A stretch of 64,000 nt of DNA from Paraspadella gotoi (GCA_051294375.1 CM119269.1:5467609-5531608); one strand, 5' to 3'. Numbered from the stretch's first letter, positions 49,601 to 60,450 are shown. The notes: a model not told the origin generated them from the sequence alone. Program-made: numbers and translations.

Positions 49601-50135
49601 GGACAAGTGAGTCACTCCCCAGTGAGGGACGAGGCGCTCAAATATTTCGCGGGGGTCTCCATGGAAGATCCAGAGGCGACCACCCACGCGGCGATACTGC
49701 TCGTCCAAATCCTTAGGAATTAGCGAAATGAAATGAGAAATTTGACTATAAAACCTAAAAAAGGAGGCTAATACAAATTAATATTTAAACGTCAGAAAAG
49801 TTTGTCTTTTCTAACCTTCAATGATTCAAGCAGGAAACGCCATCGGTTGTAACCACTGCAAGAGCGAGTTAGATTGAATAAAAAAAAAGGGTGGGTGGGT
49901 TAATGTTTATTAGGGACAAGTTTTTAAATTTTCAACCAGGCCAAAAATTTAGCTCCTATAGTAATGAAAAACGGTACCTGTGCCAAGTCCCGGCGACTCT
50001 CCCGTCAAAAATGAAGACTGGATAGATAGTCTTGGCGCGCTCCATTGAATCCAGCAGGGCGGGGCAGTCGTGGGTGCGGAGCCCGTGGCGATACCAATGG
50101 ATCGCCACGCATTCGTCCCTTTTTCCATTTGCCAT
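46634..50135 (-). CDS. cry1: Cryptochrome, type 1 (insect-type, light-sensitive)
   Basis: FAD-binding blue-light receptor of the photolyase/cryptochrome family that resets the clock in light in insects. Exons: 49978-50135, 49816-49855, 49441-49711, 49127-49327, 48942-49056, 48743-48867, 48381-48556, 48164-48280, 47927-48082, 46996-47101, 46747-46921, 46634-46673; 559 aa. N-terminal photolyase domain: [45 protein letters not shown] domain: [68 protein letters not shown] is the wording of type 1 cryptochromes. A short acidic tail ends EDYFLMD. The intron after exon 8 uses a GC donor (CAG|GCAAGC). The ATG at 50135 is the only one in frame. Confidence 0.92.
47102..47926. other. Cryptochrome intron 9, purine-rich
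   Basis: An intron of 825 bp. The plus strand is A/G-rich with GAGA and AAAAAGA runs (47510-47710), which makes a long pyrimidine stretch on the gene's sense strand. No coding or RNA feature is supported. Confidence 0.6.
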
Positions 50136-50379
50136 GATATTTGATGCCAGGAAAAAGGTGTAGTGGGGACGCAAAAACTTTCAGAATACGAATGAATTGC
50201 GTCCACAGTAGTTTTTTTTGGTATTAGCTTGAAAAGAAACTTCTCAAAGTTCAAAAAATAATAAAAGCCTTTATCGAATAAACTAAACGATATCAAAATT
50301 TAACCCCCCCGAGAAAGATTAAATTTATTTTAAAAAATAAGAGGCCGTTCGAATTAACGTTTTTTTTTTATAGAGTCCT

Positions 50380-50947
50380 TTATTCATTCTCCTCGGATCT
50401 GAGCCTGGCGTTGGCGTTGGTCACGCGGATGTCCAACTGCTTGGCGCGCTCAACGATCGTCTTCCGCTTTTGCGACGACACGGTATGGGCAATCTCCGCG
50501 GCGTACACGCGGTTCTGCATGAGAAGAACTTCCAAGTCCGACACGTTGTGGACGAGAAATTTCTGGAGAAAAGAAAATTATCATATGGGCTCCATCATTG
50601 TCCAACTAAAAATCATTGATGGAGCATACTTTGAATCCATTGGGGCAAATGTGCTTGGTCTTTTTGTTGCTTCCGTAGCCGATGTTGGGCATTTTGTATT
50701 GGCCCTTAAAACGCCTTCGCACGCGGTTGTCAATACCCTTGGGAACGGAAAAAAGAAAAAAATATGTAGTATTTATGAGAATTGAGCAAACCATAAATAA
50801 CTTAAAACCGTTCACCAGAAACGGCATGTGATATACCTTGGGTTTTCTCCAATTGGGCTTGACGCGAAGAAAGTCAGCAGACTGATGTCTGATGAACTTC
50901 TTCGTCCGCTTCTTCACGATCTTCTTGTTATTCAACGGCCTCACCAT
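50380..50947 (-). CDS. RPL32: 60S ribosomal protein L32 (eL32)
   Basis: Large-subunit protein, 133 aa (human 135). Exons: 50837-50947, 50630-50737, 50380-50562, all phase 0. Conserved: [64 protein letters not shown] and the terminal ARLRSEENE. It is 244 bp from the cryptochrome start and 283 bp from the RPS29 stop. Confidence 0.98.
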
Positions 50948-51230
50948 TTTAACGGTTTTATTTTTAAGTTTCTTCTTTAAAAAGAACCCAAATTTCTAAG
51001 AAAAAATGAAAACTGGAAACTTTTAAACCTTTCGAGCTAACAAATCATTTTCATTGAAGAAAACTCGATACATAGAAACCGAAAAATATGAACGAAATTA
51101 GGAAATATATAAAGAAAGGGATTATCCGAGGTTTCGCCGGTTTCTCCGTCACCGCCTTTATCTTCACCATCTTCGCCCAAAACACGGAGATCTTCACCGT
51201 CACCTCAGCACCATCTCTTATAGGTTCCAC

Positions 51231-51476
51231 TCAATCCATCTTCTTGAATCCAATGTCTTTGGCGTATTGATGGAAACACTGCCGACACAAATTGAGGCCG
51301 TATTTTCGGATGAGGCCGTGCCCGTTGCTGGCAGTTTTAAGTAAAGGTTAAGGTCCGTTTTAATCACATAAAACTACATTTAATTATTGTTGAGTCTGTT
51401 ACCTGCACGCCCGGCAGCAGCGGGATCCTTGTCCGTACTTCTTTGGATGAGCGTTCCAAATATTTCCAAATCCCAT
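51231..51476 (-). CDS. RPS29: 40S ribosomal protein S29 (uS14)
   Basis: Small zinc-binding ribosomal protein of 56 aa, the usual length. Exons: 51403-51476 and 51231-51327, joined within a serine codon; the intron is 75 nt. It begins [19 protein letters not shown]. The zinc site is formed by CRAC in exon 1 and CRQC in exon 2 ([20 protein letters not shown]). It ends DIGFKKMD. Each exon is too short to be called as an open frame on its own. Confidence 0.97.
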
Positions 51477-51694
51477 TTTTTATTTCGTTCGAACTTGTGT
51501 TTTTGAAAAAAACTGACAATTGAAACTAAAAGAAAGCTTAAATTTATTGATTGAAAATTCTTTTGAAAACGTCATTCAGAAACGGTGACGCGAAGTAACT
51601 TTCATTTAAGAAAAACAAACAGGAAATCGATATAGTTTCAAATTTTGAGACTTCGAGGCAAACTCGTCTTTCTTCCGAGACGAAGGTCGATCGT

Positions 51695-52346
<652 letters not shown>

Positions 52347-52703
52347 TCATTCTCGATCTTCTTGTCTCTCCTTAATGGCCTCTTTAAATCTTTCCTCGAG
52401 CAGCGAAACTTCGGATATCAAGTCAGTCAGGGCGTTAGTGACGGCGTCGGTGGGCGAGTAGTCCGATCCTGCGGTCTGCACGCGCAGCACGAACTTGTGT
52501 TCCAGCGGATGCGGACATTTGTAGCCGGCGAATATGACTTGCGGATCTTTGAGCAACTGGGCGCGGATCATGTTGCCGAGTGTGTGGTCCTCCTTGTTGA
52601 CGGTGAAGATGCAAGCGTTGGGGACTTTGGTGTCCTTTTGCAAAATGATCTTCTTTTCTCCCTCGAAGAGAAGAAAAGATTCGAAAGTTGGGGGAGCGTT
52701 CAT
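52347..52703 (-). CDS. POLR2J: RNA polymerase II subunit RPB11 (POLR2J), single exon
   Basis: Subunit that pairs with RPB3 to form the alpha-like dimer of RNA polymerase II. 118 aa (human 117) in one exon. Recognised by [58 protein letters not shown] and [16 protein letters not shown]. The stop lies 341 bp from CINP and the product start is 120 bp from the UBA52 gene body on the other side. Confidence 0.97.
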   Translation of the reverse strand: MNAPPTFESFLLFEGEKKIILQKDTKVPNACIFTVNKEDHTLGNMIRAQLLKDPQVIFAGYKCPHPLEHKFVLRVQTAGSDYSPTDAVTNALTDLISEVSLLEERFKEAIKERQEDRE

Positions 52704-53044
52704 GGCGCTGGATTCGAATGTTTTGTGTACTAACTACTAAGGTTTACGTTTTATTTCACTGTGAGGCAGTTATCGGAAAAACTGCTAAAACTAAAATATA
52801 GGAAATTTTTTGAAGCATCGAAGAAGATCACAGCGCAAAGAAAAAGACCCAGAAAAGATAACGGGGAGAGCAGAAGTGGACAATGTAAGAATCTTCAACT
52901 GCCAATTCGATCAATAATCATCGTAGGCGATTCTTGTAACAATCTATGGTTCCCATGTAATATCATTGTCGGTGGTTCCAAAAACGAACTACGGGCTGGA
53001 CACGTTTAAACAATTAAACATGTAAGACAAAAACGATACAAAAT
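52704..53044. other. Intergenic, CINP 3' side to POLR2J 5' side
   Basis: A gap of 341 bp, no supported feature. Confidence 0.5.
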
Positions 53045-54144
53045 TCAACCATGACCGGATTTCTTTAACATGAGCGCAACATTAAACTCGATCTCCTTAG
53101 CGTTAATGAAAGGCTGATTAGTCCAAGCAGAAACGTAAAGCATCATTTGGTTGCGGGATTTCACATGAGCCACGTTCTCGTAAATACTTTTTTTCAGCTA
53201 AATGTGAAAAAAATTTAAAATAAAGCGTCAAAATACACTAGTTTAACAATAGATTTTTAGAAAAATGTCGTAATTTCAGTTGTAAAAATAAAAATTTAAC
53301 TAACCTTTAGATCTTTAACAAATTCCGAATAAATAAATTCCGTGATATTGGCAAAGTTGCAATATCCAGGAAACTCGAACACCTAAAAACCGTCTTAAGT
53401 TTAATAATTAGTATAATGCCATCATCCATGTTATAGAGCTGAACGATGAAATTTTATCGCAGCTATTTTTTTATATTTTTCTACATTCATCATAAGCGTT
53501 AGCCTGGGAGTCAGGGTGTATTACCGTTGAAATGGAATGGAGACGATCAAGTGCGCAGAATTCTAAATTCAACGCCTCTAACTTAAAAACGATTTCTTCC
53601 AAATTTCCGATGACTTTTTCCAATAAACGCAAATCTTTTTCCAAGTAATCGGGAATTTCATCGTCGCCTTCCTGAAGATGACTGATATTATATTCCTTTA
53701 CAATTATGGTTAATTTGTAATTCAAATATAAAAAAAATTACATGCCTCTTTCGAAAAGATAAATTCGAGTTTTTTATTAGCAACGAGGACGACGAGCCGT
53801 CTCCCCTCGTCGTGCGCGGCCTTCCACTTGGCAACAGCGTTGTTAACTTCGGCCGCTTTGTCTTTACGCTGACGATCGATTCCGGTCAAATTCGTCCTTG
53901 ACAAATCTGAATTTAAATAATTAAAAATTCAAATTATAAATTTGTATGCACTTCTGGAAATTAAAATAATAATAATAACAAAAATAATAGTAAACAATCA
54001 TTCTCATTAATCAATTGTATTTCACTGAACAACCAAACCTTTAAAATGTTCGTAGTCGACGGCGACGTTTTGAAATGACGCATTGACGTCGTCGCAGAAA
54101 CCTTCCAAGTCGGTTTTGTTTTTTGATTTATTTTTGGACGTCAT
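53045..54144 (-). CDS. CINP: Cyclin-dependent kinase 2-interacting protein (CINP)
   Basis: Small coiled-coil protein that links CDK2/CDC7 and replication origins and acts with ATRIP in checkpoint signalling; also linked to 60S maturation. Exons: 54039-54144, 53746-53906, 53525-53671, 53305-53382, 53045-53197; 214 aa (human 212). Matching blocks: NNAVAKWKAAHDEG, the acidic link EGDDEIPDYLEKDLRLLEKV, FANITEFIYSEFVKDLKLKK and HVKSRNQMMLYVSAWTNQPF. The second intron needs a GC donor (AAAGAG|GCATGT), because the nearby GT would create a stop. A pyrimidine tract ending TTTAAG lies 2 nt before the ATG, a good position for trans-splicing. Confidence 0.85.
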
Positions 54145-54229
54145 ATCTTAAATAATGAGCAAAGGAAGAAGCGTAAAATGCAAAACGAATAATCACATTC
54201 TCCAGTCCAAGATTTGTTTTTTCTGTTTA

Positions 54230-55414
54230 TCATTTGTCATCCTTAAAGTCTTCGCCTAATAACTTCTGCTTTTCTTTCTCCAGCTTCCTCCTCTCCCATT
54301 CCTTGTCGATATAGTCTACGTCGTACAATCTCTCAAACTTTTTTCGAAGTCTTTTCGAGTATTCTAGAGATGGTAAGATTTCATCGCGCATGAGGCTGTT
54401 ATAGTCCGGATTCAGTGGAATATCTCCCGCTGCGTCGGCCACTATTCGTTGGGTGATCTCGCCCGTTTTGACGGCCTTCATGTAGTCCTCGGCCAATTGG
54501 GCCTTGTGATGTAAATCAAGCTCGGTGAGAATCCGCTTCCCGTCCTCGTCCCATCGATCTTCCATGGCGGCGACCTCAGCTTCGGTGAGGGATTGAGTGT
54601 ATCGGATCTCTTTGGCCTCCATGACAGAAAGGGGTTTACCCATTTTGACCGACATGTCCACGTCTAGCAACATGTCTCCCCACCTGGGCCAATTTTTCGG
54701 GTGGGAAGGATCATCGGGGCTGGCGTCGTCAATTGTCGAGTTTAACGCCTCCATATCGAACGTGTCTTCGTCGACGAGCAGCTCCGGCGTAAAAAGAGTC
54801 AGATTCTCAGGAGGAATCAAGGCGGCGGCGACCATACGTTGCTCGCTGGAGAGAAAGTTATAGGTAGATATGGCTTGCTCCGTGCGGAGGATCTCGATCT
54901 GAAGGCCGACGCGGCGACAATACTCGAGGACGGGGCCTTTGTCCCAAAGGGTCGTCCCGTCGCCGTCCCCGAGGATTAAGACGTCGAGACGAGGCTCGAG
55001 AAGGCTAAAGAGGGACAGCGATTCCGGAGTGATGTCGGTGGGGCTGGAGACTCGCCAGCAAAAGGCGCCGCGGGGAAAGAGGACGCAGGGTCCCATGATC
55101 TGAAAGCCGTTGGAGAGACGGAATCCCATCGGGCCGAAGGAAACAACGAAGTAGACATCCCTGTCCTCAGCCTCGTTGAGAATTTCTATAGAATTACCGG
55201 GGGGAATGCCGTCGGCCTCATCGGAGTGGCAACGAACCGACTTGTGAAAGGGGAAAGGGCAGAAAGGCGGGTGGCGGGTGCCGCTTGTCGATAACGAAGA
55301 AAGAACGGCACGGAAATGGACGCCCGGTACGTAGGACGCTACTTCATAAGAGAGAAAAAAATTCTGCGTTGCCAGACGAAACAGCGATGAACGAAAAACA
55401 CGCCGGAGAACCAT
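54230..55414 (-). CDS. NDUFAF3: NDUFAF3-like mitochondrial complex I assembly factor with extra C-terminal region
   Basis: Mth938-domain assembly factor for mitochondrial complex I. 394 aa in one exon; human NDUFAF3 is about 184 aa. Residues 1-20 are Arg/Phe/Ser-rich like a mitochondrial presequence. About residues 75-205 match NDUFAF3: MGFRLSNGFQIMGPCVLFPR, DITPESLSLFSLLEPRLDVL, STYNFLSSEQRMVAAALIPP. The last roughly 180 residues are not part of the usual protein: acidic, with NWPRWGDMLLDVDM, LTEAEVAAMEDRWDEDGKRI and a charged helix LRKKFERLYDVDYIDKEWER at the end. I do not recognise that part. The frame has no stop or splice signal between the halves, so it reads as one protein. Confidence 0.85.
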   Translation of the reverse strand: MVLRRVFRSSLFRLATQNFFLSYEVASYVPGVHFRAVLSSLSTSGTRHPPFCPFPFHKSVRCHSDEADGIPPGNSIEILNEAEDRDVYFVVSFGPMGFRLSNGFQIMGPCVLFPRGAFCWRVSSPTDITPESLSLFSLLEPRLDVLILGDGDGTTLWDKGPVLEYCRRVGLQIEILRTEQAISTYNFLSSEQRMVAAALIPPENLTLFTPELLVDEDTFDMEALNSTIDDASPDDPSHPKNWPRWGDMLLDVDMSVKMGKPLSVMEAKEIRYTQSLTEAEVAAMEDRWDEDGKRILTELDLHHKAQLAEDYMKAVKTGEITQRIVADAAGDIPLNPDYNSLMRDEILPSLEYSKRLRKKFERLYDVDYIDKEWERRKLEKEKQKLLGEDFKDDK

Positions 55415-55845
55415 TTTCTGATTAGACCTTCAGTTCAGTCACAATTTTACTGAGTAATTATTAAGCAAGATATCTAATAAATAGTAATGAACGGCAAATT
55501 CTTTTTTCAACATAATTTTATATTGGCCGACTGGAGTTAGGGTTAAAGTTAAGGCAATTAAAAAATATTTTTATTATTTTTTTTTCAGTAATTAAATAAA
55601 TAAAATTTTACTTTTAATCACCAGGATTTTAACTTTTTTAAAAATAATAATATTAAAATTATTATCTTATGATTTCAACCTTAAACTCTTAAACCCAAAC
55701 TAACCCTAATCATAACCCCGCCTAACCCCAATCTGCGAAAAAAAATTATGCCATAAAACTTTTACACAATATTTGGCATAATTTTACTTTCGGGGAAGGG
55801 TTTGGTTTACGGTATGGTGGACTAAAATCCACCAACCGTTCATCA

Positions 55846-55917
55846 GCGGCCATTGGTGGCGGAGGCAAGTCATTCGCCTCCCAACCCAAAGGTCCGGGGT
55901 TCTAGCCCGGTGGCCGC
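55846..55917 (+). repeat. tRNA-like head of a SINE
   Basis: 72 nt with a perfect 7-bp acceptor stem (GCGGCCA with TGGCCGC), a T arm CCGGG-GTTCTAG-CCCGG with a 7-nt loop, and a 4-bp D stem. The anticodon arm is aberrant (at best 4 bp with a 10-nt loop), so this is not a working tRNA. A GC-richer tail follows to about 56040, then AT-rich DNA, as in tRNA-derived SINEs with A- and B-box promoters. No other copy is present in the window. Confidence 0.65.
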
Positions 55918-56744
55918 CTAGCAGTTAAGAGGGACGGGGCGCTTAACCCGCCTGTAACACGGTGTTACAGCCTGATCCGAAGCTCAGGGACTGCTTATAT
56001 TGAACGGTTCTGTCACTAACATATAACAATTATTACTGTCTCCTCAACGGGTTATTTAGTAGATTGATATGGAAATGATAAAATTTAAAAAAATTAAAAT
56101 TAAGCATATAAAATATAAAAATAAAAAAAAAAACATTAATAGATTCATTTTTTAATTTTATACATTAGTGGGTACCAGTGAGCTATATTTATATATAATA
56201 ATAAGTATATAATATGTTAAAATTTCAAAATACAAATATTAAAATTTCAAGATCGGATTTGGTTTCCTTGCAAAAAGTTAATATAATAATGTATAATTCT
56301 ATTTTAAAAATTCTTTCATTAAGTTGGTCAAAAATTTAAAAAACTTTATTTAAGACGCTAATTTTCACTTTCCAGTTCAAAAATTTATTTTTTTAAAATT
56401 TTAATCTATATAATTTTTAAAAAAGATTTATTTTATTTTATTTATTTTCTTTTATAAACGCTAATATGATAGTTTTTAAGATATAACTGCTAAATTTTGA
56501 TTCCAAACTTTCACTTCACCCTATTGTTTAGTGTTAAGGATGATTTAAGGGACCGGGGATTTGAATTTTTGTTTTTAAATTTAAAAAAATATTACTTAAC
56601 CTAAACCTAAACCCTTTTAAACCTAGTCAGTGAAAATAAAATTAACCCTAAAATTCTACCCAATGTTACTCTAAAGAAGCGAAAGTAAAAGATATCCTAA
56701 TTACAAAAACATTATAAATGAAACAAATAAAATTATTCAACCTT

Positions 56745-56826
56745 TGCTACGGCTGGTCAGTAGTTTGTTAATTCATTTAATTTTGTTTTCTCTCTAACAT
56801 CGAGACTGTTTGCGCAATATATATTT
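56745..56826 (+). repeat. Direct repeat, copy 1 (partner at 57918)
   Basis: Contains GTCAGTAGTTTGTTAATTCA, TTAATTTTGTTTTC and GTTTGCGCAATATATA. The same order recurs at 57918-58003. Confidence 0.75.
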
Positions 56827-56827
56827 G

Positions 56828-57025
56828 GGTTACTTTTACTTTCATCGACCGGGGTTAGGGAGGGGTTAGGGAGGGTTTAGGGTTAAGTGTGGTTTAGGGT
56901 TAGGGTTAAAAAGGTTCCGAGTTAGGGTAATTAAGTAATAATTTTTTAATTTTTAAAAAAAATTTTTTTTGGGATAGTTTTTCAAAAGCCGCAAAAACCG
57001 CAGTCGGCGAAAGTAAAATTTAGCC
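56828..57025 (-). mobile_element. About 200-bp inverted-repeat element with TTAGGG-like core, copy 1
   Basis: Starts GGTTACTTTTACTTTCATCG and ends CGGCGAAAGTAAAATTTAGC-C, imperfect terminal inverted repeats of about 22 bp. Inside are repeated GGTTAGGG/TTTAGGG strings. The reverse complement aligns along its length with 58201-58400, so they are two copies of one miniature element in opposite orientation. Confidence 0.75.
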
Positions 57026-57084
57026 ATATATTTTTTTTGGTGGTAATAAAAATTTTTATTAAGTTTTATTAGAAAATATAAATT

Positions 57085-57125
57085 TTAAATATGTTTCAGC
57101 TTTAATGTAAGCCTTCATCAGCGCA
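57085..57125 (-). ncRNA. Decayed hammerhead-like motif
   Basis: The minus strand reads GCG-CTGATGA-A-GGCTT...AAGCT-GAAAC-ATAT. Both boxes and stem II are intact, but the cleavage triplet (GTC in the best copy) has become AT plus T, and stem I pairing is weak. It faces a similar plus-strand motif at 57836 across about 0.75 kb of inverted flanking sequence. Confidence 0.45.
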
Positions 57126-57835
57126 AAAACGAATTGATTTATGAAACAAATATTTTTACAAACTCTCTTTCTTTCATTAAACTTCAAAGTTAGCGGTAGC
57201 CGACCAAATTCAAATTTTAATGGAAACAGCATTAAACTAATCCATTATTGGTATTAATTATTGTATTAAAATATTTTTTTGCAAAAATGTTCCGAACCAT
57301 GAATAATTCGTTAATATTATTATATTGCTATATAATATCAAAAATTTTTTTTGGACATTTTAAGTTTTTTTAATTGATTTAGATTTAGAGCTTAAAAAGT
57401 TAAGCAAAAAATATAATAACTTTTTAAAATTTTGATGTTTTATTACTTAAAATTAGTAAAAACTGTTAAAATAATCGGATGATGATGATGATTTTTTAAG
57501 GTTTTTCCCAGTTTTGACCCACTTATCATCAAAATATTGAAAAAAGAATTATACTTTGTGTAGACAACTTTTTATAAGCTATCTGAATCTGCTTTTAAAA
57601 ATACAAAATTTAAAAACAAATTTTTGACATATCCTATCTATAAATAAATATTAAAAAATTAATTACTAATGCTTCTAGCCATTTTAAAAAAATTTGGTCC
57701 ATTGAAAGTTTTTTAAGAAATGTATGAAGTTTCATTTGGAAATGTTCCCAAATCAAACTTCTGACCCACCCCATTGACAAAGTTTGGCTCTATCAAAGTC
57801 TGATATTTGTTTCATAAATCAATTTAATTTTGCGC

Positions 57836-57880
57836 TGATGAAAGATTACATTTAATTTTTTATTTTTTAATGAAACTTAT
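57836..57880 (+). ncRNA. Decayed hammerhead-like motif, inverted partner of 57085
   Basis: GCG-CTGATGA with the upstream flank TTTGTTTCATAAATCAATT, which is also found inverted upstream of the 57085 copy. Stem II is eroded to T-runs and GAAAC is displaced to 57872, so it is inactive. A third eroded copy with the same flank is near 58110-58180. Confidence 0.35.
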
Positions 57881-57917
57881 TGTACGTAAATAAACAATTC
57901 GATGTCCGCAACCAACC

Positions 57918-58003
57918 TTAGTTACTAATGGTCGGTACTTTGTTAATCCATTTAATTTTGTTTTCCCTTTAGCGTCGAATCACAGTTTGCGCAATAATAT
58001 ATA
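57918..58003 (+). repeat. Direct repeat, copy 2 (partner at 56745)
   Basis: ACTAATGGTCGGTACTTTG ... TTTAATTTTGTTTTCCC ... CAGTTTGCGCAATAATATA, aligning with 56745-56826. Confidence 0.75.
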
Positions 58004-58200
58004 CTTTTTTTAACAGTAATACAAATTTTATCATTTAATAATAATAATTGTTTTAAATTTATTTTAATTATTATTTTTATGTTTGAAATAAAAAATGAAT
58101 TGTTTAAATTGTCTAAAAATATTTGTTTTACAAATCAATACGTTTTTGCCCAGATTGAAGCTGAAACATATCCAAAATTTATGTTTCTTAATAAAACTTA

Positions 58201-58400
58201 GGCTAAATTTTACTTTCGCTGACCACGGTTATGGCGGCTTTGAAAAAAAAAGTATTTATTTTTTTAAAAAATATTACCTAATTAACCTAACCCTAAACCC
58301 TAACCATCCCTAAACCACCCATAACCCTAAACAACCCCTTACACTAAACCACCCTTAAATTATCCTTAACCCTAACCCCGGTCGGCGAAAATAAAAACCC
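58201..58400 (+). mobile_element. About 200-bp inverted-repeat element with CCCTAA-like core, copy 2
   Basis: Starts GGCTAAATTTTACTTTCGCT and ends CGGTCGGCGAAAATAAAAACCC. The interior has AACCCTAAACCCTAACC, ACCCATAACCCTAAAC and similar strings. It is the reverse complement of 56828-57025. Single ends of the same family occur at about 55774 and 59401-59425. Confidence 0.75.
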
Positions 58401-58659
58401 AAAAAATTACCGGCATTCCTGGAGATCAATGCCCTCTGGAGGCCTAAGGGAAAACGAAGAGCAAGGTTTTTCTTAAAGAATTAACGGAAAAAAGAAGAAC
58501 GAAATAGAACGGAAGAGGATAACATTTTGGGAAAAAAAAGGAATTCAAATATCATATTTTTTCTTTTAATATTTTTTATTTTTGCTATATAAAATTGGTA
58601 CAACCAATATATATTTGGGTAAAAATTAAGATTACAATAAATTATGGTTAAGAATAAAT

Positions 58660-58840
58660 TAAGAATAAATATAAGTTAACTAAAAAAATAAGTTAAGGTT
58701 AAAAATAAGTTAGGGGTAAGTTAGGGTTAAGTTTATGAGTAAGTTAGGTATAAGTTAGGGGTAAAGGTAAGTTTGGGTTAGGGGTAAGTTTGGGTTAGGG
58801 GTAAGTTTGGGGTAAATTAGAGTTAAATTTAAAATTAAGT
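58660..58840 (+). repeat. Degenerate TTAGGG-like minisatellite
   Basis: Tandem units such as GTAAGTTTGGGTTAGGG and AAGTTAGGGGT, repeated with drift about ten times. It resembles interstitial telomere-like DNA but is too irregular to be a recent telomere fusion. Confidence 0.8.
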
Positions 58841-59429
58841 TTCGGCTTAAGCATACAATAACTTTTCAAAAAATAATATTTAAATATAAACAAATTTATA
58901 AAAAAATATAATAATAATATTTATAAAGTAACAGAGTTTTTGTTTATGATTACAATGATTATTTAATAATTCGGACAGAGAGATAAAGATATCAAGGTTA
59001 AAATTGCCTCTCTCTCTATAAGTTAGTATCCAAATATTATTATTTTATTATTAAAACTGGCTGATAAAGGTTCAAAAAACAATAACCAAAACATATCCAA
59101 ATTATTAAATGATCGTGGTTATCACAAATAAAAACTTATTTTATAAATATCTATTAAAAAAAATGAAAAAAAGAAATATTACAATTACTAATATTTAAAA
59201 AAAAAATTTTAAAGCATTAAAAAGAAATCCTTAGCTCGTGAAGCTTAAAAACGTTTTTAATATCATTGTTGTTACGGTTTTAAATTTTCTTTTCTGTAAA
59301 GAAACAAACTTTATTTTTTCCTCTTCTTTCTCTTCATTTTCCCATAAGCCTCCAGAGCGTATTCAACTCCGGGATCGCCAAATTACCAAGCGTAAAACAC
59401 CAGTCGGCGAATGTAAAATTTAGCCCAAA

Positions 59430-59851
59430 AATAATAATCACAAAACCGGTGATTATGCTCACAAAGATGCAATTAGATACAATACATATAATTTGATTGA
59501 AAACAATTCATATTATGCATATACTAAAATCCATAAGCCGACAAAAGCTGAACTTACAACGACGGGTAACGTGTTCGGCGGCCAGGTTCATTGCACGTAT
59601 TCTTCTCTTTTACGACAAAATGCTAATTTTCAAGTGAGAAACGACAAAGTAATACAAATCCCAAAAGGGATGATATTAAAAGAGACAAAATTGAAAGTCG
59701 AAGAGAGGATAGATACCACGCAGATGGAATTCGAAGTGAGAGCCTCCTCGCCAATACCTCGCGCGACTCGCGAGGCTTCCTCCGCGTCAACAAACAAAGC
59801 GGATCGGAAGCCATCGAGAGGAATCAAAGAAAATCCGAGTCGCTTCAGATG
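59430..59851 (+). CDS. Hypothetical open frame, about 139 codons
   Basis: A frame open from about 59430 with the first ATG at 59493 and a TGA at 59850. The right half is markedly GC-richer than its surroundings and ends ASSPIPRATREASSASTNKA then a basic stretch. There is no recognisable domain, no introns and no close neighbours. It could be a decayed retrocopy or a chance frame; an antisense frame of similar length overlaps 59630-59872. Confidence 0.25.
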
Positions 59852-60097
59852 ACAAATGAACAACGCGAGCAAGGAAGAAAGAACTTTTATACTTCAATAA
59901 TTGACAATATAAAGTTTTATTGACAATTAATGAGAAATTAATTAAGGTAGGTCACCAACTAAAGGCGAAAGAATTAACAGCGAAACCCAACTTTTAACCA
60001 TTCAGGGAAAGTGAAATTCATAGTCATAATGTAATTTATTTCGATTTCCTTATTGGTAAGTTTAACTTTTTCATTGTTTAAAAGCAACCGTAAAATT

Positions 60098-60150
60098 AAA
60101 ACAAAAATAACGGACATGTTTCGGCTCTGATGAAAGCCTTCTTCAACGCG
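60098..60150 (-). ncRNA. Hammerhead-like motif with one core change
   Basis: The minus strand reads GCG-TTGAAGA-A-GGCT(8-nt loop)AGCC-GAAAC-AT-GTC-CGT. Stem II is perfect, GAAA and the GTC cleavage triplet are intact, and stem I can form three pairs including one G-U. The first box fits CTGANGA except that the invariant C is T, which should abolish or greatly reduce cleavage. Confidence 0.55.
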
Positions 60151-60197
60151 AAAAATATTTAATTTTAGTGTCCCAATGAACTAAGAAACAATTTTTA

Positions 60198-60226
60198 GTC
60201 GGATCTGCTTATGAGCAGATCCCGAC
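60198..60226. repeat. Near-perfect palindrome
   Basis: GTCGGATCTGCT-TATG-AGCAGATCCCGAC: two 12-13-nt arms that differ by one C. The arm GCAGATCCGAC recurs at 61160-61170 in inverted sense relative to the first arm, so it may be an element end. Confidence 0.75.
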
Positions 60227-60234
60227 TCTATAAT

Positions 60235-60329
60235 CCACTTTGTCGGTCCGTCGGTCCCCTCAATCTTGTTAATCTTGTCGGGCATTAACTTATTTCATGT
60301 CAGAACATCGATTTATGATAAATTATGCA
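60235..60329 (+). repeat. Direct repeat, copy 1 (partner at 60451)
   Basis: CACTTTGTCGGTCCGTCGGT ... TCATGTCAGAACATCGA ... TATGATAAATTATGCA; it matches 60451-60539 with small indels. Confidence 0.9.
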
Positions 60330-60450
60330 TTATGATGTAATCCTGGGATGATAGTCATTCATCGTAAATAAAACAGACAAATGCGTGTATCAATGAGAGA
60401 GAGAGAAAAAGCTGGACAGCCGCTGCAGAGCAAACTCGTTTTTATTAATT

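Noticed and set aside
51088-51270. 60-codon plus-strand frame
   Set aside because: Largely antisense to RPS29 exon 2 and its 3' side; the minus-strand protein is certain.
55846-55917. Functional tRNA gene
   Set aside because: Acceptor and T arms are good, but the anticodon arm cannot form a 5-bp stem with a 7-nt loop; a SINE head fits better.
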